The notes beneath the pieces were generated by a model. That model was not told where the DNA came from. It saw only the letters and a program-made list of their open reading frames with translations, and did not search any database. Positions 55,469 through 64,000 of a DNA stretch of 64,000 bases are shown here, one piece after another. Each line of letters begins with the position of its first letter. The stretch's first letter is position 1. The translations under genes and the position numbers were made by a program. Source of the DNA: Xestospongia muta (lineage: Eukaryota; Porifera; Demospongiae; Haplosclerida; Petrosiidae). The stretch spans positions 7,319,156-7,383,155 of the forward strand of contig OY848918.1 of assembly GCA_963693285.1 (NCBI GenBank), read 5' to 3'.

Positions 55469-57370
55469 ATGGATGGGTATCCTGTAACATTAGTTTGTAT
55501 TCTTGTCCTTGTCATAGGTGAGTTGATGTTGTTATTATAATATTAAATGTAACATATTACTTTATAGTCAAGATAGAAGCTTCAGTTACAAGTCTAGACT
55601 GTAATCATGGAGTATGTCCACATACACAAGGAGCAGTCACTTGTACAATAACAGGGAGTGTAGCAGCTTGGTATTCTCCTCCATCAGATAGTAGTCCCAT
55701 TGCTACAGTAACAACCTCTGGACTAGTTAGTAATTTTGGTAATACTGGGTTTACTGCTGCTTTTGTGAGCAATTCTGGATTAACAACTAATTTAAGTTTT
55801 ACTGCCACTACTGATAAAAATGGAACACAAGTCAGGTGTAGCGATGTAATAGATACAAACTCAATGACTTGTACTATTATGATATCAGGTATGTCACTAA
55901 TAGTATCATATATAACTAACATGTACTATCATTATAAGGTCCTCCAAGTGATGCTCCTACAGGACTGCGTTTTACACATCTCACAAACACTTCAGTCACT
56001 CTCTACTGGTCACCTCCTACTCTTTATCCTAATTGTATAGTTAACTACACTGTTGAGATCAGGACAACCAGTGATAATATATTGATCAGTAGTCTTAGTA
56101 CTGGTAGTAATATCACCAGTATTAATGTATCTACTGGTCTCTCTCAGTCAGTAGAGTATCAGTACAGAGTAGTAGGGTCTGATATTATCAATAGATTAGG
56201 ATCCTATAGTCAATATACTATTTGTTCACTCTGGATGGTAAGAAATAAATTTTTAACCTCTTGAATAGTGCCAATTTTTAGTTCTACAAGCTGTACCACT
56301 AATCATTTATAATATTACAAAGAATACAGAGAACTTCAGTATCATTCTTAATTGGGAGGTAGATATTATTGTTAATAATATTGTTACTTTAGTTTTCTTT
56401 AGTCTCCTCCTCTCTCCTCTTGTCCTCCTCTCTTGTACTACAAAGTCTATCACAACATATCAGGTTCACTAACTGTTAATATAACTACTGTTACTAACAT
56501 TACATTGACTGGAGTACTAGCTGGATATACCTACATTATAACAGTGGTACCATTTAATATACTAGGAGATGGATACCCTAATAAGACTATAGGTATTTAA
56601 ATATTATTATAAAGTGTGTTATGTTACTTCTCATACAGTTATCATTCCTAAACAACCAGTAATCACTAGTGTTGTAACAACATCATTTAATGAAAGTAAT
56701 CAATGTATTATTTATTAGTAAATGTACTTACTACTTTTCCATATTATTGTAGTCATTACAACAAGTGTTGTATTAAATCTTAGTAAGTATAAATATATAT
56801 TATGGTAAGTATTTTATTATAAGTATAGAAACTACAAGTTCATATATATCATTGTCAACTCTAACAAGTACTACATCTTTTTATTTTAATGGTAGATCCT
56901 TATAGCCAATTTGACTAAATGATTACTTATCTATTTCATAGATACTTATTTGAGTTCTTCAATCATTCAAATTTCTACAGTCACTGTAACTTCAACTGTT
57001 TATACATGTCCAGTAATTTAATAGTCAAAAGTGTATATAAATGTGTTATTATATTTCCACTATAGCTAACGAAAGACAACAAACATCATACTTATCAGGT
57101 ACTTTATAAACAAACATGTTATATTACTGAATTGTTTACTTAACAGTGAGTATACCAGTCAGTATGTTCCTCTCTTCTCTATTAACTGCTGTTATTGCTA
57201 CACTTATTTTCTATCTCATTATAAAAAGGAGGAGATCCAACAAAGACACTCCACCCACTACTACTACCCAATTAGGTCCAATATATGATGATGTTAAGTT
57301 ACCAGAGACCTCAGAACAGAAAGAGATCATTGAATTACAAGGAAATACTGCTTATGGATATATTAATTAA
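55469..57370 (+). pseudogene. receptor R3, frameshifted
   Basis: Same eleven-exon plan as R1: 55469-55517, 55568-55888, 55939-56237, 56282-56358, 56403-56592, 56639-56717, 56753-56782, 56824-56891, 56942-57012, 57066-57098, 57147-57370. The Ig exon is the R5 class (GVCPHTQGAVTC...WYSPPSD...VRCSDV). Two breaks: FN3-1 has two extra T's (CTATTTGTTCAC at about 56218-56226, where R1 and R4 have CTATGTTCAC), and exon 9 lacks one A before its donor (TGTCCA|GTAAT against TGTCCAA|GTAAT). They do not compensate. TM, IYDDV and AYGYI are intact. Probably a recent pseudogene, unless rescued by alternative splicing. Confidence 0.75.
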
Positions 57371-58731
57371 ACTAATTTAAAACATGGGGCTACATATGTT
57401 ATATCAACTTCATTTCACATATGTAAAAAATGAATGTATGGTGACAGTATGGTTTATAGTTTTGTTATGAGAGTTGGATATAGTACTTTAAATGAATCAT
57501 AAAGAACTGCTACATAATATTACAAATAATGCAGATAATGTGTAATATTGATTGCTGCTCTATAGATTATAGATAATAGTTATATCAGAAATGAGTGACA
57601 GTTGCTGTAATAGGAGGTGGGTTAGTTGGCTGGATAAGGTTTCCTTATTGTGGCTTATATTCACTAACATAAGCCACACCTATTGTATTGGATTGTAGTA
57701 CATTGTATACAGCATGTGGTCTATATAGCATGTCATATTTATATATTGTTGTTTATAGTATATATATATATTGGATTGTAGTTTACATCGCTATAAATTT
57801 TGTTCTTCGTTTGACACACTTTTGATAACTTGTAATGTTTTAGTCATCATAACTATATTCATTGTTATAAATATGTTCATAATAGATGCATGACTGAAGT
57901 AGCAGATGTTTCTATGTTAAATTATTCTTTATCAAGTACAATTACAAGATGTGAACATTATGTTGGTTCAAGATTCATATCATAATATTAAAATATTGTG
58001 GACAGTAAGATGTATATAATATAAGCTATCAATTATTGTTGATTTCATAGGTTTGAATGATAAATTTCATCCTTGTATTTTATATATATTGTGACAAATC
58101 CATTGACTAATACAGTTATTAATACTACTAATACCAGTGTTATTATTACTGGACTGTTTATTGTATTGATATCTACTACACAACTACTACCAGTACTATC
58201 ATTATTAACTAGTATGTGAACTAAACAAGTTAAGTATTTTATTTATATATATAGTTTTTACTATAGCAACATCAATATATACAGTTATTTCTACAGGTAT
58301 TGTTAGTCCAGCAATGGTTATAGCCTCATTATCTATAATAAAACAAGGTGATTCCATTCACATAGAAATTTTGCATTTCATACTATTATCATTAATGTGT
58401 ATATATATACTTATTAGAGACCTCAGAACAGAAAGTGATTATTGAATTACAAGGAAATACTGCATATGAATATAATAGACAGATTACAATATAGTTGCAA
58501 TTCAAGATATTTCAAGCTAATTTAAAACTGTCAAAATTCAAGTATTACAAATGTGTAATATATATTGGATAATGGATATTAATACCTATATAACAGTAGC
58601 GACTTTATTCACTAATTGAATATTTATTAGAGCTAAAAATAGAACAATTCTGGATCTATTTATAGAACTATAATTATCTGAGCTAACAATGCTGTTATCT
58701 CGTCCCAAGACACGAGAGGACGAGACTAGCA
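57371..58731. pseudogene. spacer with receptor fragments
   Basis: At about 58068-58160 lies a piece of the R2-type FN3-2 exon (YIVTNPLTNTVINTTNTSVI). At about 58417-58485 lies a piece of the R1-type tail (ETSEQKVIIELQGNTAYEY). Both are isolated and the second tyrosine motif is altered. They mark a former receptor gene between R3 and R4. The rest is AT-rich with no gene. Confidence 0.65.
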
Positions 58732-60884
58732 ATGCTGTTTAGAAGATACATCATTTTTCTAACGATAATGCTGACTATACTATCTTGTACAACTCAAAGT
58801 AAAGCAAACATATCATGAATAATTTACTTACTACAATATATCTTCTATTTTCAATAGTTAGTCTGCAACAGACATCTCCTTCTTACTCTCCGGTATGTTC
58901 TGGAGATAATGTAGTGTTCACTTGTAATGTCACTGGTACTATACTGATATGGGACTATTATGGACAAACAGAGACATACTTGGCTGTTAGTCCAAGTGAG
59001 AGAGTTCTTGCTGGCTTTAGTCTCACTCTTGTTAGTATAATGAATGGAGTGATTAGATCAGAAGCTAGACTTCAACATGTCACATCTAATGATAATGGTA
59101 GAAATATAAATTGTACTGATATTAGTGTTATACGACATCAGGCTACAGTTATAGTTGCTGGTAAGTTAGTAGAATATAAAATACTATAATTAACAAGAAC
59201 ATAAAAGTACCAACTGGTCATAAATAGGCCCTAAATAATTGTGTTATACAACCATATAAGGTTATTGTATCATTCTAAGCATGTGCAAATGAGTCATAAA
59301 GATTCTTAATTCTTGAACATAAATGAGTTTATAGAAATGCTTGTAAGCTATAGAATAGAAAAGTCCTTGTTTCTTGTTTCTTGACTCTTGGTGTATAACA
59401 GCAATATCAGACCTAACAGTATCATATATAACTAACATGTACTATCATTATAAGGTCCTCCAAGTGATGCTTCTACAGGACTGGGTTTTACAGCTCTCAC
59501 AAATACTTCAGTCACTCTCTACTGGTCACCTCCTACTTTTCATCCTAACTGTATAGTTAACTACACTGTTGAGATCAGGACAACCAGTGATAATATATTG
59601 ATCAGTAGTCTTAGTACTAGTAACAATATCACCAGTATTAATGTATCTACTGGTCTCTTTCAGTCAGTAGAGTATCAGTACAGAGTAGTAGGGTCTGATA
59701 TTATCAATAGATTTGGACCCTATAGTCAATATACTATGTTCACTCTGGATGGTAAGAACTAAAATATTTTAAACTATTAAATCCCTCATTAGTTCTACAG
59801 GCTGTATCACTAATAACTTATAATATTACAAAGAGAACAGAGAACTACACTTTTGTTGTGATTTGGGAGGTGAGTATTATTTTATTGTTTAGAATAACTG
59901 AATCTAGTTTTCATTTAGTCTCCCCCTCTTTCTTTTCATCCTCCTATCTTATACTATAAAGTCTATCACAACATATCAGGTTCACTAACTGTTAATATGA
60001 CTACTGTTACTAATATTACATTGACTGAAGTACTAGCTGGATATACCTACATTATAACAGTGGTACCAGTTAATATACTAGGAGATGGATACCCTAATAA
60101 GACTATAGGTTATTTAAATATTATTATAAAGTGTGTTATGTTTACTTCTCATACAGTTATCATTCCTAAACAACCAATAATCACTAGTGTTGTAACAACA
60201 TCATTTAATGAAAGTAATCAATGTGTTATTTATTAGTAAATATACTTACTACTTGCCCTATTGTTGTAGTCATCAAAACATGTGTTATATTAAATAGTAG
60301 TAAGTACAAATATATATTATTCACAATAATTGTATATATTTTGTGATAAGTATAGAAACTACAAGTTCATTGATCTCATCATTCACTCCAGCAAGTACAA
60401 TATTTTTTATCTCAACTGGTAGGTCCTACATTATAGCCAGTTTGATTAAATGATTACTGAGTAATTTCACAAACACTTATTTTAGTTCTTCAGTCATTCA
60501 GTATCCTACAACTTCAACTGTTTGTACATGTTCAAGTAAGTTATAGTCAAAAGTGTAAGTGTACAATTATATTTCCATTATAGCTAATGAAAAACAACAA
60601 ACCTCATGTTTATCAGGTAATAAAACAAACATGTACATTAATAAATTATTTACTTAACAGTGTGTATACCAGTCAGTATGTTCCTCTCTTCTCTATTAAC
60701 TGCTGTTATTACTACATTTATTGTTTACCTCATTATGAGAAGGAGGAGCTACAATAAAGACACTCCACCCACTACTACTACACAATTAGGTCTGATATAT
60801 GATGATGTTAAGTTACCAGAGACCTCAGAACAGAAAGAGATCATTGAATTACAAGGAAATACTGCTTATGGATATATTAATTAG
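58732..60884 (+). CDS. receptor R4: chimeric Ig-FN3-FN3-TM
   Basis: Exons: 58732-58798, 58858-59160, 59455-59751, 59793-59869, 59919-60108, 60157-60235, (60270-60299), 60351-60418, 60494-60535, 60584-60616, 60661-60884. The Ig exon (QQTSPSYSPVCSGDNVVFTC) is the R2 class, while everything from FN3-1 on is the R1/R5 class with IYDDV and AYGYI. The phases work: 470 codons including the stop, or 460 without exon 7. Exon 7 carries an in-frame TAG here, so it must be skipped; at 30 bp, skipping keeps frame. The normal exon-9 acceptor is CACAAA instead of CACAGA, and an AG at 60493 gives an in-frame shorter exon. If these two detours are used the gene is functional. The intron before FN3-1 is longer than in the other copies. 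Confidence 0.7.
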
Positions 60885-62009
60885 AATTTCTTAGAATTTC
60901 TTAGTTGGACACACTTATAATTTATAAAACAAACATGTTACATTACTGAATTGTTTACTTAACAGTGACTATACCAGTCAGTATTTTTCTCTTATCTTTA
61001 TTAACTGTTGTTATTATTTACTACACTTATTTTCTACCTCATAATATTTTTTGGTACAAGAGATGACACTATTCACCTGGGTAGACTTTGTACAATTAAA
61101 GCAATAGGTATTTCACTTATAGTCCCTTTTCAATGTATACTGGTTGTATATAACTGTCTGTACTTCTATATATATTTTGATGATAAGAGGCCATAAAGTG
61201 ATCTCTTGTTCATGGCTTCAATTGAAGCCATGAGTTTTCAACTGAACTAATCCAATTAGTTTAGGTAAAATAATACTCCCAAATGACAGTCACAGTAATC
61301 TTTCTTCTTAATACATCATCTGTCAAATGATAACACTGTGACATGAATACTATTATTTAATGACTTGTATGTGTCACTTCAGTAGTAATTGAATTTTTAT
61401 AATCACAGACAAAATTTTGCTCTCCATAGTTTCTTTAGTAATTGTTGGAATTTTTAGCAGGTAGGTTATCTATGTTGATTTGTTGTTTATTTTCAAGGCA
61501 ATTATTATTGTATTCATTACATAAATTAAGAATATTTAAAATGTTTACTTATGATAGTGTCTAAATGAACTGTCAATGTTATTATTAGGATTGAATTTTG
61601 TTAGTTTAATGTAAGTGGACCACCATCTTCAACCCACCTCCAAAGAAGCTGTAATTGAATTTTTAGTATCATTGTCTATATACATGCACATTCATGTTAA
61701 AATGGTATAAAATAGATCTTTGAGGCTTTACATTCTCAAATTTTACTGTTGAAATAACTACTATCATACTAAAGCTCTCAAAATATACTTACAAATGTGG
61801 ATACTTTATTTTTAACTGTGTTGTGGTTTTAGTTTATTCAATTTAATCATCATGTCAGAGGCATTCCTATATGTGGCAGTGCTATTCATATATTTTGACA
61901 ATAAGACCAACAACTCCTACATATTACTATATAGTCATAAAATACATGATATGATATATCTACTAATACAGTAATACCATTAAGATCAGCTCACCTACTC
62001 ATGATGAAA
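60885..62009. other. spacer with TM-exon remnant and repeats
   Basis: At about 60966-61050 a decayed copy of the receptor TM exon (TIPVSIFLLSLLTVVI) follows a normal-looking acceptor, then the frame is lost. About 61056-61235 resembles about 55135-55285 downstream of R2. The perfect 24-bp palindrome TCATGGCTTCAATTGAAGCCATGA is at 61210-61233. About 61830-61930 resembles about 54000-54100. No other gene. Confidence 0.6.
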
Positions 62010-62173
62010 TAATCTTTCCAACATATACTGGTTATATATAATTATACTGCTATACTGTTAGAATACACATTTATACGTATGCAAGTTGTATAGTTATATA
62101 TGATCCATCTTTACAATTCACTAGCTCATTAAACTAACTAATTAACTCAACCCACAAGTATTACACTTCTCAA
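62010..62173 (+). promoter_or_regulatory. conserved upstream block of R5
   Basis: Counterpart of 55300-55468. The sequence match stops at the start codon region, as expected for a shared promoter/leader copied with the gene. Confidence 0.45.
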
Positions 62174-64000
62174 ATGAAAGAGTATACTGTAACATTAGTT
62201 TGTGTTCTTGTCCTTGTCATAGGTGAGTTGATGTTGTTATTATAATATTAAATGTAACATATTGCTTTATAGTCAAGATACAAGCTTCAGTTACAAGTCT
62301 TGATTGTAATCATGGAGTATGTCCACAAACACAAGGAGCAGTCACTTGTACAATAACAGGAAATGCAGGAGCTTGGTATTCTCCTCCATCAGATAGTAGT
62401 CTCATTGCTACAGTAACAACCTCTGGACAAGTTAGTAATTTTGGTAATACTGGATTTACTGCTGCTTTTGTGAGCAATAATTCTGGATTAACAACTAATT
62501 TAAGTTTTACTGCCACTACTGATAAGAATGGAACACAAGTCAGGTGTTTTGATGCTACAGATAGAAACTCAATGACTTGTACTATTATGATATCAGGTAT
62601 GTCACTAACAGTATCATATATAACTAACATGTACTATCATTATAAGGTCCTCCAAGTGATGCTCCTACAGGACTGAGTTTTACAGCTCTCACAAACACTT
62701 CAGTCACTCTCTACTGGTCACCTCCTACTCTTCATCCTAACTGTATAGTTAACTACACTGTTGAGATCAGGACAACCAGTGATAATATATTGATCAGTAG
62801 TCTTAGTACTGGTAGTAATATCACCAGTATTAATGTATCTACTGGTCTCACTCAGTCAGTAGAATATCAGTACAGAGTAGTAGGGTCTGATATTATCAAT
62901 AGATTAGGACTCTATAGTCAATACAATGTGTTCACTCTGGATGGTAAGAAATAAATTTTTAACCTCTTGAATAGTGCCAATTTTTAGTTCTACAGGCTGT
63001 ACCACTAATCGCTTATAATGTCACAAAGAATACAGAGAACTACACTATCATTCTTAATTGGGAGGTAGATATTATTGTTCATAATGTAGTTACTTTAGTT
63101 TTCTTTAGTCTCCTCCTCTCTCCTCTCATCCTCCTCTCTTGTACTACAAAGTCTATCACAACATATCAGGTTCATTAACTGTTAATATAACTACTGTTAC
63201 TAACATTACATTGACTGGAGTACTAGCTGGATATACCTACATTATAACAGTGGTACCAGTTAATATACTAGGAGATGGATACCCTAATAAGACTATAGGT
63301 TATTTAAATATTATTATAAAGTGTATTATGTTTACTTCTCATACAGTTATCATTCCTAAACAACCAATAATCACTAGCGTTGTAATAACATCATTTAATG
63401 AAAGTAATCAATGTATTATTTATTAGTAAATGTACTTACTACTTTTCCATATTATTGTAGTCATTACAACAAGTGTTGTATTAAATCTTAGTAAGTATAA
63501 ATATATATTATGGTAAGTATTTTATTATAAGTATAGAAACTACAAGTTCATATATATCATTGTCAACTCTAACAAGTACTACATCTTTTTATTTTAATGG
63601 TAGATCCTTATAGCCAGTTGACTAAATGATTACTTATCTATTTCATAGATACTTATTTGAGTTCTTCAATCATTCAAATTTCTACAGTCACTGTAACTCC
63701 AACTGTTTGTACATGTCCAAGTAATTTAATAGTCAAAAGTGTATATAAATGTGTACTTATATTTCCACTATAGCTAATGTAAGACAACAAACATCATACT
63801 TATCAGGTAATTTATAAACAAACATGTTATATTACTGAATTATTTACTTAACAGTGAGTATACCAGTCAGTATGTTCCTCTCTTCTCTATTAACTGCTGT
63901 TATTACTACACTTATTTTCTATCTCATTATAAGAAGGAGGAGATCCAACAAAGACACTCCACCTACTACTACTACCCAATTAGGTCCAATATATGATGAT
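62174..64000 (+). CDS. receptor R5: Ig-FN3-FN3-TM, 3' end outside
   Basis: Exons: 62174-62222, 62273-62596, 62647-62943, 62988-63064, 63109-63298, 63347-63425, 63461-63490, 63532-63599, 63649-63720, 63774-63806, 63855-beyond 64000. All phases are intact. Signal peptide MKEYTVTLVCVLVLVI. Ig exon of the R3 class (GVCPQTQGAVTC..WYSPPSD..VRCFDA). FN3 and stalk exons are nearly identical to R3, without its two frameshifts. The window ends inside the tail, just at IYDD. Probably a functional paralogue and the likely source or sister of R3. Confidence 0.82.

Overview
The window reads as nuclear DNA of an early-branching animal. It is very AT-rich, with short GT..AG introns (about 30-80 bp in most genes), many microsatellites and MITE-like palindromes, and metazoan-type genes: a TGF-beta receptor-type kinase, Ig/fibronectin-III (FN3) receptors, scavenger receptor cysteine-rich (SRCR) receptors, a Death-domain protein and copies of the spliceosomal gene PRP8. 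A demosponge such as Amphimedon is my best guess. This is an inference from gene content and intron style; no marker gene proves it.

Layout. 1-3045 (+): 3' part of an Ig/FN3/FN3/Ser-Thr stalk/TM receptor. 3289-3486 (-): THAP-like fragment. 4701-10620 (-): a Death-domain plus P-loop GTPase gene in seven phase-consistent exons. 13413-15995 (-): a TGF-beta receptor-family kinase with DFD in place of DFG and no glycine-loop exon that I could find. 16000-20870: repeat-rich DNA with no gene recognised. 20868-29820 (-): two near-identical SRCR-SRCR-TM receptor genes and a broken 3' copy. A dead Tc1/IS630-type transposon lies between them, and its empty site survives in the paralogous copy. 30180-49560 (-): decayed PRP8 with introns, internally multiplied. 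Two copies of a roughly 5.4 kb unit also carry a GC hairpin, an 86-bp minisatellite and transposase remnants. One unit has been hit by a 602-bp element that carries a small ZAD-like zinc-finger ORF.

50332-64000 (+): a tandem cluster of cell-surface receptors (R1-R5). Each has a signal peptide, one Ig-like exon, two FN3 domains, a Ser/Thr-rich stalk split over micro-exons, a TM segment and a tail with tyrosine motifs. R1, R3, R4 and R5 share an almost identical FN3-to-tail cassette but carry three classes of Ig exon. R4 joins an R2-class Ig exon to the R1-class cassette. R3 is frameshifted, R2 has a different tail, and R5 runs off the window. Phase-1 junctions on both sides of the Ig exon would permit such swaps.

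The best candidate for an undescribed system is this receptor cluster: a diversified outer Ig domain on a homogenised stalk and tyrosine-motif tail, as expected for recognition or allorecognition receptors. The Death-GTPase gene and the paired SRCR receptors are further immune-like loci in the same window. No functional link between them is shown by the sequence.
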